A DNA stretch of 64,000 bases from Icerya purchasi (lineage: Eukaryota; Arthropoda; Insecta; Hemiptera; Monophlebidae), in NCBI GenBank assembly GCA_039619475.1, contig CM077115.1, positions 534,348,315 through 534,412,314 on the forward strand. Reading direction: 5' to 3'. This document shows, piece after piece, positions 20,850 through 32,390 of the stretch. Below the pieces are notes generated by a model. The model saw only the letters and a program-made list of their open reading frames with translations, was not told where the DNA came from and made no database searches. The position numbers were made by a program, and so were the translations under genes. Position 1 is the stretch's first letter. Each line of letters begins with the position of its first letter.

Positions 20850-22219
20850 ATGAAAAGTACATCAAGTGCTGCACCTGCATCTGCAGTGCAGTCACCTACA
20901 AATGTGACACAGAATGAACAATTACTCCAACAGAATAAAAAGCTTCAAAAGCAGAATGAGGAGTTACAGATACAAATTAGCAAGCTACTGAATGAAATAG
21001 AGAAAATGCAGAAAACGATAGAATTACTGTCGGTTAGTAAAATAAATTCAGAGAAGTCTGAAGTTGACAAACAGTATTATACTGATGAAGATGAAATAGT
21101 CAAAGAGACTGAATGGTTAGTCAAAAAAAAATAAAACTAATAATAAAAGGAAGAGAAGTGAAATTACACCTCCGCAGAGAAAGGATAAAAAAAGAGGTAT
21201 AAGAACACCGGAAAATATACAAACCGATGTTCCTCATTTTCGCTATCAAGGTAAATCAAAACCATTTTTTGTGGCTAATGTTTCGGATTTTAAAAAACTA
21301 GCAAATGTAATCACGCAAGTTGTAGGTGATGAATTTGTGTGTAAACAACTGCCGGCAAATCAAGTTAGAGTAAACGTTGAAACGGTAGAAAATTAGAAAA
21401 AATTAGAAAAACATTTATCTGAAAATAACTTTGAATACCATACTTACTTATTAGATAGTGTGAAACCAATCAAAGTGGTAATTAAAAGGATTGCCATCAA
21501 ATATGGAAGAAAACACTATAAGAGAAGACTTATTAAATCAAGGATTTAATGTATTCAAAATCAGCAATATATGGAAAACAGTAAGTGATGCTGAAACAAG
21601 GATAAAAACTAGAGTACCAACACCGATGTTTGTGATTGATTTTGATGCCAAGTGTGACGTTGAAAAAATTAAAAATATTAAAAATATATGTCATATGCTT
21701 GTTCAAAACGAACCATGGAGAAATCCCAAAGGCATGCCACAATGTAAGAGATGTCAAGCCTATGGCCATGTAAAAAATAGATGTTGTCGTAAACCTAGAT
21801 GCGTCAAATGTGCCGGCTCCCATTTAAAAGGAGAATGTACAAAAAAGCCAGGTGAGGAGTGCAGATGTGCATTGTGTGGGAAACAACATCCTGCTAGCTA
21901 TAGAGGATGCGAAGTAGCAGTTGCTCTCCAAAAGAGAAATAAACTGCCCATTGGTAATAAAGAGCAAAATACCTTACCACAAAGAAATAAGGAAAATGAT
22001 CAAAAAAATAGTATTGTGATTAGAGATCGTTCTAATAAAGACAATCAACATGAATCATCAGATAATTAACGCTGATGATAATGATGAAAAAGAAAAATCG
22101 TCAGAAAACCTTATTAAAAAATTAGAAATGTTTTTAGAAAAACAGGAAAAGAGAATAAATAGAATTTTTGATAGACTAAATTCAATAGAAAGGAAGTTGA
22201 ATAAATCTAACAATAAATG
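20850..22219 (+). pseudogene. LINE ORF1 (Gag-like, PRE-C2HC and zinc knuckles)
   Basis: Nucleic-acid-binding ORF1 of the Jockey-type element. A coiled-coil, Gln/Asn/Lys-rich N-terminus (20850-21134) is followed, after a slip in an A-run near 21127, by a PRE-C2HC-like domain (PFFVANVSDFKKLANVI, then LLNQGFNVFKISNIW). There is an in-frame TAG at 21394 and another slip at about 21487. The C-terminal half has cysteine knuckles (CKRCQAYGHVKNRC, CVKCAGSHLKGEC, CALCGKQHPASYRGC), the Jockey/Gag signature. A last slip near 22066 leads to a charged coiled-coil tail. The final stop TGA overlaps the ORF2 start as ATGA (22217-22220), suggesting coupled reinitiation in the ancestor. Confidence 0.8.
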
Positions 22220-25200
22220 AACTTGATAAAGATAGCAACATTTAATGTAAATGGGCTCAAACATAGACGCCACGAAGTTGAAATATTCTCTTAGTAAAAG
22301 AAAAAATCGATGTATTATTAATATCTGAACCGAATATTGCGCAAAATACTTTTATCAAATTTAATGGTTATTGTTTGTACAATACTATGCATCCTGATGG
22401 AGGTGGGCGCAGAGGTGCAGCAATACTAATTAAGAATAGCATAAAGCACCATGTACTAGGAGAAATTAGTACAAATCAAATTCAAGCTACAAATGTTAAA
22501 ATAGATACTAAGAATGGAGGTTTAATAGTATCAGCGGTTTACTGTCTTCCTGGTAACCAGATAAAATTTGACGTATGGGCTGATTATTTTAACATGCTTG
22601 GCCCTCGATTTATCATAGGAGGTGATTTTAATTCAAAGCACACATATTGGGGTTCAAGAGTTACCACAGGAAGAGGAAAACAGTTGTTACAGGCAATAAA
22701 AAAGTTAAGATGCAAATGTTATTCAACAGGGAAACCAACTTATTGGCCGACTGATCAGAAAAAGTTACCTGATTTGATACGACTTCTTTATTGTTAAGGG
22801 AATTACTGAAGGAAACATAGATATTGACGACAATGATGATTTTGCGTCTGATCATTCTCCAGTGATCATGACCGTAAGTAAATCGATAATCCTAAAGCAA
22901 CCATATGCTACACTTACCAATAAAAAAACCGATTGGGATCTGTTCAGGAAGCTGTTGGACGAAAACATTGATTTAAAATTATCGTTGAAATCTAAGGACG
23001 AGATTGATATAGCTGTCATGCAGCTTAATGATGCAATACAGCAGGCTGCATGGAATTCTACACCCGTAAAAAATTATAGTAGTAAAAAACAAAATTTACC
23101 GTTTTATATTTTAGAAAAAATCAAGGAAAGGAGAAAGTTTAGAAAAATTTTTCATAAAACACAGGAAAAAACAGATAAAGCCAAGCTGAACAAACTAAGT
23201 CAGAAAATTAAAAGATTGGTAATTAAATTCAAACAAAACACGTTTAAAACCTACATAGAGAATCTCTCCCCTACACAAGAGACGAACTATTCTTTATGGA
23301 AAGCTACAAAATGCATTAATAGACCACAACAGCAAAATTTCCCTATTAAAAGAGGCAATAACGAATGGATAAGAAGTGACAAAGACAAAGCTAATGAATT
23401 TGCGAATTATTTAAAACAAGTATTTACACTTGATACAACAGATGATGATAAAAACATTGTGTATCAGCAAGGGAAAGATGGATCTCTGAGACATTTTAGA
23501 CCTAGAGAGATATATAATGAAATAAAAATAAATATGAATGTAAATAAATCTCCCGGTTTTGATTTAATTTCGGTACAAATACTAAAGGAATTTTCAAAAA
23601 GAGGCATAATGGCACTAACTCAAATATTTAATGCTATAATAAGAATTGGATATTTTCCCCAACTATGGAAAGTAGCTCAAATAATTATGCTACCTAAACC
23701 CGGGAAAGTACAGACAAATATTAAATCATATAGACCAATTAGCTTGATACCCGTTATTTCTAAGTTGTGTAATGTGACCATTACATGGTTCGAGAAAAAA
23801 TTAACAAAATAAAACCAAAATAACTTAACAAATAAATAAAATATTAAAAATTTAATTTAATAGAATATCGGGCAAATGGTGTGAGCGTAAGTGTGCGTAT
23901 ATGTGTAATCCCGTTGTCGGCTAGGGAGAAAGGAATTCTGCATCGCCACCCACGGAAGACTATTCGGAAAAAATGAGTATTACGAATCATAAAAAATAAG
24001 GCCCGAAAACATCGCAGGTTGTAAAGATTCCGGGAAGGCACGACCTTTTTGAATACGTCAAAGGATCTCCGCGACCATTGGCTTCGTTTGTCGCGATTCC
24101 GACGAGTCCGGCGGTCAGGTTGTAAAAAACATGCCGACGAGAAATAACGACTGGAATGAGCCGGAGTCGAGGGCAAGCAGAACCGTCTAAAAAAGGTCGA
24201 AGTCACTCTAATTTTTGTCACGGTCGAAGTTGGCACGTTATAGTTTTCGGTCTTGGTCATCGGACCAGTAAAAAAGGTGAAGAATCCGCTCACGTTGGCC
24301 ACTCGCTGTAATTCGACTGTTAAAAACGCGAACGCTCGTAATTCCGATTGCTATAATTAAAAAAGTGTACGGAATATAATTCGTTAATTGTTCTTAAAGT
24401 ACCGCGGACCGAATTTCCTCTGCATGCCAACCGAATTAAAGGACCAACGAGACACCGTCATTCAGGATCTTGCACCACCCGGCCGACAACAGAGATACGT
24501 ATTGAATTATTTTATATTGATTAATCGTCGCCATATTATGTTCGTACCTAGTTTAATTAAAGTGTGTTTTTAGCGGTCGACCGTCCCAGTAAAATAGGTG
24601 TAGATAAATTTTAAAATACAAACCGTTAAAGCGAAACCCATTTCTTGGCTAATCTAATAATTAATAATAATAATAACTATCATAATAATAATTAATAAAA
24701 TAATAATTAATAATTCCGCGGACTAAATCCGTGGTGGCATCCCTGGACGCGAGTCAGACGCTTTGCAGCGTAGAACCGTTACAGTTGTTTGAAAAATTAT
24801 TATTGAAACGATTGAATCCAATAATAGAGAATTATATACCCAATCACCAGTTCGGATTTCGAAAAGCACACTCTACAATAGATCAGATCCATAGAATAAC
24901 AAAAATAATTGAAAAAAGTCTAGAAGAAAAGAAGATCTGTACAGCGGTGTTCCTTGACGTGGAGCGAGCGTTTGATAAGGTATGGCACAAGGGATTGGTA
25001 ATTAAACTTAAGAAGATATTACCAATTAAAGTTTGCAGAATTATTGAATCGTACCTAACTGACAGATATTTTAGAACAAAGCATAATGATGAATACTCGG
25101 AATTGCAAGACATACAAGCAGAAGTACCGCAAGGAAGTGTCCTCGGACCAATTTTATATTTATTATATACCGCTGATATTCCTGTTAACGAGCATGTCAC

Positions 25201-25900
25201 AACGGCCATGTTTGCAGACGACACAGCTGTGATGGCTATGGGAAATAATATAGAAGAATCAACTATGAACGTGCAGTCCCACATCAAAAACATTTGGAAG
25301 TGGACAAGAAAATGGAAAATAAACCTTAATGAAGAAAAATCAGTACATATTAACTTTACAAATCGAAGAATCCAGTACTGTCCGATTGAAATTAACTCAA
25401 AAATTGTACCCAATATAAAATGCGTGAAATATCTAGGTATGCATTTGGATTCGGAATTGAACTGGTCTATGCATATTAATAAAAAAGTAGAACAACTAAA
25501 GTTGAAAATGTTGCAGATGAAATGGCTTATTGGAAGACAGAGTATTCTGTCGCTGAGCAATAAATTGTTGGTTTATAATCAAATACTAAAACCAGCGTGG
25601 AGTTATGGTTGTCAGCTTTGGGGTTGTGCTAAAGTAGGCAACGTAAAAAAAATCCAAATGTTCCAGAACAAAGTGCTTAGGACTATCACTAATGCCAGGC
25701 AATATGAAAGAAACGATGATATTCATCGGGATCTTCATGTGCCAGAAGTTTCACAGGTGATAAAGGAACTGGCAAGAACGCACTGTTTAAGGCTGCAAAA
25801 GCATGTAAACACAGAGGCGAGGCAGCTTCTGTCTGATCAGGATGAAGTCAGGCGGTTGAAAAGAACTAAACCTCATGAATCAACCGAAGAAAAAATATAA
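22217..25900 (+). pseudogene. LINE ORF2 (AP-endonuclease and reverse transcriptase), split by an LTR
   Basis: Starts MNLIKIATFNVNGLKHRR, the opening of an AP-like endonuclease. After a slip at about 22292 it continues with LLISEPN, RRGAAILIKN, FIIGGDFNSKHTYWGS and SDHSPVI (endonuclease metal-site motifs); a further slip lies near 22775. The RT begins with IIMLPKPGK and SYRPISLIPVISKL. It is cut by the LTR at 23768-24783 and resumes as FEKLLLKRLNP, HQFGFRKAHSTIDQ, FLDVERAFDKVWH, PQGSVLGPILYLLY and FADDTAV (active site near 25210). The C-terminal region keeps the conserved KYLGM.LD motif and ends without an RNase H domain. Role: target-primed reverse transcription. Inactive because of the insertion and frameshifts. 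Confidence 0.85.
23768..24783 (+). mobile_element. Solo LTR, 1,016 bp, TSD GTTG, inside the LINE
   Basis: Begins TGTAATGTGACCATTACATG and ends TAGAACCGTTACA, flanked by GTTG at 23764-23767 and 24784-24787. Excising it with one TSD copy restores the RT frame (SKL-FEKL). It is related to the LTR at 18542-19522 but clearly diverged. It contains a long minus-strand open frame (24302-23844) that I regard as noncoding, since it is not conserved in the sister LTR. Confidence 0.88.
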
Positions 25901-26055
25901 TACTAGAAAATGCAGGATCGTCCACTGGGAATCCTAGTGCATATATAATAATACAATTAATTTAGAGTATTACTGAATGTTCGTGAACCGAACAGATTGT
26001 AATAAAAACCACTTAAGTGTTTTTTTTTTTAATATATAAAAAAAAAAAAAAAAAA

Positions 26056-26510
26056 TCTGACATATTCCATAAATGATGAGAAATTCCTTATTCAATTTTT
26101 TTTGTTAAAAGTCGAAGATCTCAGAGAAAAATCAATGTTAAAATACACTTTTTTATTATTCAATATAACCCTCAAAAATTACGGAAAAATAAAAAAAGTT
26201 TTCTTTTTTTTATTTGTTAAATTTGTTTCAGGTGTTTACCGTAAACTCTTTTCCTTTCTAGCGTATTTTTTTCTTGGGGTGGGGGGGGGGGCTTAGCCAA
26301 CCAAGAGAGCAGCTACCCAATACAATTGGACTAGGTTAGAGATTAAATTTTAATATCGATGACAGAAAAGAGACAAGAATACGAACCACATTGGATAACG
26401 GCAAAGCTAAGATATAGGAAGCATTACATGGAGTAGGAAAATTCAGCTCTAACAGCTGTTGTTAAAATGGAGTATAATGTTGAGCTTTTTAAATTCAATT
26501 GTAGATAACA
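26056..26510. other. Spacer with homopolymer runs
   Basis: A-rich and T-rich sequence with a 12-base G tract (26278-26291, GGGGTGGGGGGGGGGG). It ends with an acceptor-like AATTGTAG just before the ATG at 26511. No gene recognised. Confidence 0.45.
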
Positions 26511-28987
26511 ATGGATAATAAAGCAAAACGTAAGGAATTCCACGAGTGTACGAAGAGGCATCAGAGACGAATAATTAATGAGACCGTCGATGCAATTATG
26601 GATCAAATCCAAAACCTAAAAGGCAATTCTTCTTAAGGTGCCGTACGCTACTTGGCGCGTTGGCGCAACCTATTCGTACATTTTTAGCTGTACCGACAGA
26701 GGCTGTGTACCAGGAAATTGTTTATATACAACGCAGGTGTACACACGCAAGACTACATTCGGAACTGATTAGTAATCATTTGATTTATCGATTTACAAGT
26801 GCAGTCCGTCCGGTGTGGGTATGCTGTGTACTGGCCTAGCGCGCATATAATGTTGAGCGTGGTGGTTTGCCATTACCTTCCACGTGATTATTAGCGATTA
26901 TTTATTTGTTTATTTCATTTTTGTAATAAGTTCGTCGTCGCTCGGGATCGAACCTGTGACCTCCATATCGGAAGTCAAGCGCTCTAGCAACTAGGCTATC
27001 GCGACGACTTAAACGGCAATAGATGTATTGAATTCGATCCAGAGCCAGTAATTTATGAAATTAATAATACCGGAAATACTGTAAATTTTGAAAATATTGC
27101 ACTAAATTGTGAAAGTGTTCCAGATAGTGATGAAGATAATAATGAAAATTTATATAATTTTAGTTTTAACTGGGAATTTTACGATGGTAATGATTTTTTT
27201 GGGTGAATATTATAATTATTGATTTAACAAAAACAAATCTAATTACGAATTAAAAGAGGATCTTTCATTCGATGAAGAAGAAAAAAACTTGAAGGAAAAC
27301 TTACGTGACTGGACTGTGGAATCAAATATCACCCATAAGTCATTGACAAGATTGTTAAATTTGCTTTGGCGTTACATACCAAATTCATTATTACCAAAAG
27401 ACGCAAGAACGCTATTAAAAACTCCTTGTACGTCGAATACTACTACTATACAAGGAGGAGAATATTTTCATTTTAGTTTAAAAAATACTCTAAATAAAAA
27501 AGTTATTAGATGTAGAGACTTGCTAACCGATAATATAAACTTATCTTTGAATGTCGACGGCTTGCCATTGTCAAGGTCTTCTACTAAATGTTTTTGGCCA
27601 ATTCTAATTTGTGATAGTATATTAGAATCTGTCCATCTAGTTGGTATTTATTGTGGCTCAGGAAAACCAACAGTAGCGAATGAGTTCCTTAAGCCTTTCG
27701 TCAATGAAATAAAATTATTAACAGATAATGGATTTTCATATCAAGGACGCAGAATAAATATAGTACTTTCAAAAATTGTTTATGATGCTCCTGTGAAATC
27801 ATTCATACTCTACACAAAGGGTCATAATGGATATTCAAGTTGTTCTAAATGCACAATCACTGGGGATTATGTATGTAATACTACATGTTTTCCTTACACT
27901 AGTTATGGTTCCGTACTTAGAAAAGATGAATTTTTCTGAAATCAAGCGGATGAAGATTATCATATAGGGCTATTTTACTGGGCATTCCAAATATTGCTGT
28001 AGTTTCAGCAGTTGCATTAGATTACATGCATCTTATTTGTTAAGTTATTAATATTATGGATTAAAGGACTTTTACTGGTAAGAATATGTTGTAAAGCATG
28101 TAATATAATTTCCGAAAATTTAATAGCTATAAGAAATTGTATGCCAAATGAATTTTTACGCAAGCCACAAAGTCACACCGAAATACTTTCCTGGAAAGCG
28201 ACTGAGTATCGCGAGTTTTTACTATCTACTGGACCAATAGTGCTGAAATCAGTTTTAAGACCCGAGTTATATGTAAATTTTTTATCATTGCATGTAGCTA
28301 TATATTAATATTTACTAATCCTAAATTAATAGCTGATGACGAATTCATAAGTTATGCTGAAAAATTACTACACTACTTTGTGGAAAGTTTTGAGATTTTA
28401 TACGGTAAGAAATATATTTCTCATAATTTCATAATTTGCTTCATCTTGATAATGAAGTTGGGAGGTTTAGAGTGTTGGATCATTTTAGTGCTTTTCCATT
28501 TGAAAATTTTTTATCTTCTTTAAAAAAATTATTTCGGAAACGAGACAAACCATTACAGCAATTGGCGAATCGATACCATGAGTTTGAGTCCAAATTTTTG
28601 TCAAAAACTGTAAAAATAGTGAAAACGGAATTAAAATGTGAACATTCTTACGGAACTTTACTTAGATCACTTAACTTAGTTCAAGATAATTTCAGACAAT
28701 ACAAGCAATTAAGAACAAATCTACTTTTTATTAATTGCGATGGTAAAAGTAATAATGTTGTTATGTTAAGTAATAAAATAATTGTTGGAGTTTTAAACAT
28801 AATACAAAATAACCACGATGGATTAATTATTATTGGACAAAAATTTAGAATCGAAGGAAATATTTATCAAGAACGATGTTTATCGCAAATATTAGACATG
28901 TTTTCAGTGACAGAAACTAAAAAAGTATCGTGGTGGCCTATTGATTCAGTTTTAAATAAAATGGTAACAACACCAAAAAAAAATTAA
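26511..28987 (+). pseudogene. CACTA (EnSpm)-like transposase, interrupted by a SINE
   Basis: Pieces of a large insect transposase related to plant CACTA enzymes (my inference from the DG.P...S..WPI and downstream HL...FSAFPFE layout). A basic N-terminus starts at 26511 (MDNKAKRKEFHECTKRHQRR) and is cut at 26627 by a SINE. It resumes at 27021 (RCIEFDPEPVIYEI) and then an acidic stretch. The core block 27289-27939 reads LLKTPCTSNTTTIQGGEYFH, INLSLNVDGLPLSRSS, FWPILICDS, VGIYCGSGKPTVANEFL, GHNGYSSCSKC. A damaged block follows at 28130-28440 (SWKATEYREFLLSTGPIVLK), then 28436-28987 (LHLDNEVGRFRVLDHFSAFPFE, KRDKPLQQLANR). Multiple stops and slips. Terminal CACTA repeats were not found. Confidence 0.65.
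26628..27009 (-). mobile_element. tRNA-derived SINE inserted in the CACTA-like exon
   Basis: Flanked by an 11-bp duplication with one mismatch (TAAAAGGCAAT at 26617-26627, TAAACGGCAAT at 27010-27020). Removing it restores the reading frame (LKGN-RCIEF). On the minus strand its first 75 nt (27008-26934) form a tRNA-like fold: acceptor stem GTCGTCG/CGACGAC, A-box-like TAGCCTAGTTGCTAGAGCGC and a perfect B-box GGTTCGATCCC. The anticodon arm is irregular, so it is a SINE head and not a working tRNA. The body is about 300 bp. Confidence 0.82.
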
Positions 28988-29655
28988 TCAGTTTCATGTT
29001 ACACCATTAAGACATAAAAGAAACCTACCTTTAACTTAGAAAATAAGTTTCACATAATTGCTATGTCTTTATGTGCATGATGTGTTATATTATAATAAAA
29101 ATATGTGAATAAAATATATATTCTTGGCACCGTACTTTTCATGAATAAAATTAACATACCGACTTAAATATCGTCTATTGATTTATCTTCATTTCTATAC
29201 ATAACATACATCCCTAATATATTGCAAAATTTTTGAAACTTGAATATTCCAATTCGTTATATTATATTATTTAATGGCAATTTATAACAAATAAACCATA
29301 TATATTTGTCAACAATACATATTATATAATATATATTGTTTATGTAACATGACAGTAACATTGAAATAATGTTGCAGAAGAAATATTAAAAAAGAATATA
29401 ACTGCAATATTACGGAAATATTGGTGATTATATACAACATACCAGCATTAACGCAATATTCCTATAATATTGGTTATAATGTGCAACTTGACAATATTTC
29501 TATAACATTCCAGTAATATTTTGTGCTCATGGGCTAATATAGTTTTTTATAACATTTATGCGTCTGTTGTGTATTGGTGTTTTTAAGTGTTAATTGTAAG
29601 TAGTAAGATATTTATATACATAATGCGTATACGCACTAATTATTAAAAGTGGCAT
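28988..29655. other. AT-rich region with a cryptic AATATT-based array
   Basis: No gene. Between 29350 and 29520 short motifs of the form GCAATATT, CAGTAATATT, AACATT and TAACATTCC recur every 10-25 bp, ending in TTTTGTGCTCATGGGC. The pattern is a degenerate minisatellite or the terminus of an unidentified element. Confidence 0.5.
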
Positions 29656-29741
29656 TATGTCAGAAAAATTAAAAGAAAAAAATTCAGTGAAGTATGGAAT
29701 TTTTTCAGACCCGTTAATGAAAAAAATTATTCTGCTACTTG

Positions 29742-29782
<41 letters not shown>

Positions 29783-29960
29783 TATAAAAAGAAATTATAA
29801 AAAACTAATTAAAATTAAAAGAAGCATTTAATTTCTAATTATCGTCCTGTGTCTGAAATAAAGGAATAGAAAATACTCTTCAACCGATAACCACAGTAGA
29901 ATCGAATTCTGGAAATACTACTAACTTAAAGATTAAATTCATGAAATATAATATTAATTT
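29656..29960 (+). pseudogene. BED zinc-finger remnant split by a (TA)n tract
   Basis: After a frame slip near 29690 the plus strand reads SEVWNFFRPVNEKNYSATCN, the start of a BED finger (aromatic VW.FF and the first Cys). It runs into (TA)n at about 29743-29778, where the second Cys should be. Beyond it, KKHLISNYRPVSE resembles the second half of the finger, with one His replaced by Tyr. BED fingers are typical of hAT transposases and some host proteins. No catalytic domain follows within 200 bp. Confidence 0.42.
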
Positions 29961-30185
29961 TGTGATAGCGTTTTATATAATCCATTAAATATACTAGCAA
30001 AACATGTTATCTTTTTGTTATTTTAACTGTGCCACATTATTAGGATTCTGTAAACATATAATGTACGGAATCTTAATAAGATGATTCAGAAAGAAAAAAA
30101 AAATCAAGTAAAAATCAACAATTCATGATCAGATTGACTTATAAACTTCAAAATTGGTTCATAAATTCTAATTAAAAAATTCTCT

Positions 30186-32390
30186 TTAACCCTTGTGTTC
30201 GCACCCAACTTTACCTACGTTGATACGCACCCGGGTACCCTCCTCTTATTTTTCTCCGTTTTTCGAATATTACGACCCTGAAAAAGCTTTTTAAACATTT
30301 ATTTCTATAAATAGACGTCACTATTGATAAAAAATACCAGTTCTTACACTTTCGGCTGACTTCGCATCTTTTGCCGGAGAATACTGAGTATGCACGCTGT
30401 CCAAGGAAGCCCAAAAAATAAAAACGATTCCTGGGAAAAGTTGTCAAAAAACGTTAACAGGAAATCATTATAATCATCACTATCAATATTATTGCATATC
30501 TAACTGTTCTAACTCGGCCAACGTCTTAAAAAATGTCACAGCTTCCGAATCCGTCTTACTATATAGTCTGGTAGGACCTTTCAACTCAATTCCCTTTTTG
30601 TAGTTAAAAAAAGTAGGGGTATGAAAGGGTGGTCGGCGTAGGGCATAGTGAGTGCTTCGTGTTACTTTGTGGCGACCAACCACGCATGTTGTCCAATATC
30701 ATTTAGAGCCATTACTTCCCATTTTAGAATATTTTGAGAATAATGTGATTGACACTTGGCAACACTGACAATAATAATGAATGGAACCTGGCAACACTGG
30801 CAGGCTGAATGTGTGCGTCGTGTAAGCTTGGATTTCAAGAGCGAAACAGCAGTGTTTTGAAGTTCTATAAGCGAAGACGTAATTCTTGTTACTAAAAAAA
30901 AAATAAAACTTAATTGGATACCGAAAAACCCAAAACTTTGAAACTATGGAACAACTATCGAGAGCAGAATTAGAGAAAGCAGCTGCAATTCGCGTGATCT
31001 TTGGACAGTGCTGAACGCAAATTTATCTCAGCTGTAAAAGCTGACTGAGAATGTAACAATTGATGAACAACTTTATTCTTTCCATGGTCGCACAAAATTT
31101 ATACAGTATATTCTTTCTAAGCCGGCTAAATATGGCATTAAGATTTGGTGGATTTGCGACACTGAAAATGCTTATCCATTGCGCGATATCATTTACCTAT
31201 CAAGGAGTCGTAAAAGAGCATGCAGCTCCGTACCGAGGCAGTGGTAGAAATATTACCATGGATAATTTTTTTACAACGTTACCCCTTGCCAAACACATGC
31301 TTTCATGGAATTTAACTATCATTGGCACTTTGAGACCGAATACATCTTATGTTCCAAGTGTGATGACTCCACATAAGTCGAGATAAGTATACTCTACTGA
31401 ATTTGCTTTTAGTGAGAGGGTAACAATGTGCCCATACGTGCCAAAGAAAAATAAAGCCGTAATTATGTTGTCGACTATGCATTCTGACACTGCTGTAAAT
31501 GATGACAATAAAAAACCTCACATTGGAACATACTATAATAAGTATAAAGCTGGCGTTGATACACCATGGAGCAAATGTGCACTCGATACACTACACAACG
31601 TCGTACTCTGAGATGGCCGGTAGCTATGTTTTTCAACATGCTGGATATTAGTTCACTCGCGTCTTATTTGATTTATTACGAAAACAACAAAATGCTTCCG
31701 AGAAGAATTAACTAATGACGAATATTCATGCGCCAATTGAGTGAAGAACTTGCAAAACTAAAAATTGAGAATCGGTCGCAAAACGTTCAAATAATGCGAA
31801 ATTACAACACAAAAATCACCATTGAAAGTGTGATTGGGCAGGCATTAAACCCCGTCGAAATCGTTCCAGATCCTGCTGATGAACGAGATAAGTCAGGGAG
31901 GATCAAAGTCACCGGCTCCGGTCATATTTGCTGCAAAACAACAATAATGAGAAGGAGAAAAACACGAAAGGCATGCTGCGATTGCAACAAACCTGTTTGC
32001 AATGAACATGTTACAATATTCGAGAAATATCACAAATGCATGGGCTAATTAATTTTCCACATTTTTTTTTTTTTTTTCGTATTCCGTACCATCCCAAAAC
32101 ATATTCGATATATAAAAATTAAATAAAACTATCCCAAATCAATAATCCAGTCAAAAAGTTGTTTTTTTTGAGGCGGGTACCCGGGTACCCGGGTGCGTCC
32201 GTGATGTATCTATACTTTACACTCGATTTTTTCTTAGTAATTTTCGTTATTTGTTATTCCAAACAAATTACCCGCTTACAATTAAGTTAAATAACGACGA
32301 TCCGGAGGTGTTTGCCGAAATTCCTACTTTTGACCAAGTTACATTCAAAAATGCACCGTATAGGTACCCGGGTGGGAAAACAAGGGTTAA
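30186..32390 (+). mobile_element. piggyBac transposon with TTAA duplication
   Basis: The element is 30190-32386 (2,197 bp) between TTAA at 30186-30189 and 32387-32390. The left end begins CCCTTGTGTTCGCACCC and the right end, complemented, begins CCCTTGTTTTCCCACCC. Near both ends lie GGGTACCC motifs (30229-30242, 32174-32193 repeated, 32363-32376), plausible transposase-binding repeats. It encodes one damaged transposase. Confidence 0.92.
30945..32048 (+). pseudogene. piggyBac transposase, frameshifted and N-terminally deleted
   Basis: DDE transposase that excises precisely at TTAA. The N-terminal region is short and broken (SRAELEKAAAIRV at about 30960). The catalytic core appears as TIDEQLYSFHGRTKFIQYIL and SKPAKYGIKIWWICDTENAY (about 31054-31190). 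After a slip it continues in 31060-31386 with NITMDNFFTTLPLAKHML and GTLRPN, then YNKYKAGVDTPWSK (31540-31590) and a leucine-rich stretch. The C-terminus (31728-32048) has the Cys-rich domain typical of the family (GHICCKTTIMRRRKTRKACC, CNKPVCNEH). Three or more frame changes make it inactive. Confidence 0.85.

Larger units (their letters stand above)
20590..26055 (+). mobile_element. Jockey-type non-LTR retrotransposon, interrupted
   Basis: A full-length-looking LINE: about 260 bp of 5' sequence, ORF1 (Gag-like with cysteine knuckles), ORF2 (endonuclease plus reverse transcriptase, no RNase H), a short 3' UTR and an A-rich tail (26030-26056). It is split at 23767/23768 by a 1,016-bp solo LTR whose removal restores the RT frame exactly. 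Several frameshifts and one premature stop show it is dead. The 5' boundary is approximate. Confidence 0.85.

Noticed and set aside
23844..24302. 152-codon minus-strand frame
   Set aside because: Entirely inside a solo LTR and not conserved in the sister LTR at 18542-19522.
24883..25560. 225-codon minus-strand frame
   Set aside because: Antisense to the reverse transcriptase of the Jockey-type LINE; a compositional shadow.
26934..27008. tRNA gene on the minus strand
   Set aside because: Acceptor stem and B box are good, but the anticodon arm does not give a normal 5-bp stem with 7-nt loop, and the segment is the head of a longer unit flanked by an 11-bp duplication; called a SINE.
30489..30683. 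64-codon minus-strand frame inside the piggyBac 5' region
   Set aside because: Ends with plausible-looking coding sequence but no motif, and lies on the opposite strand within a delimited piggyBac element.
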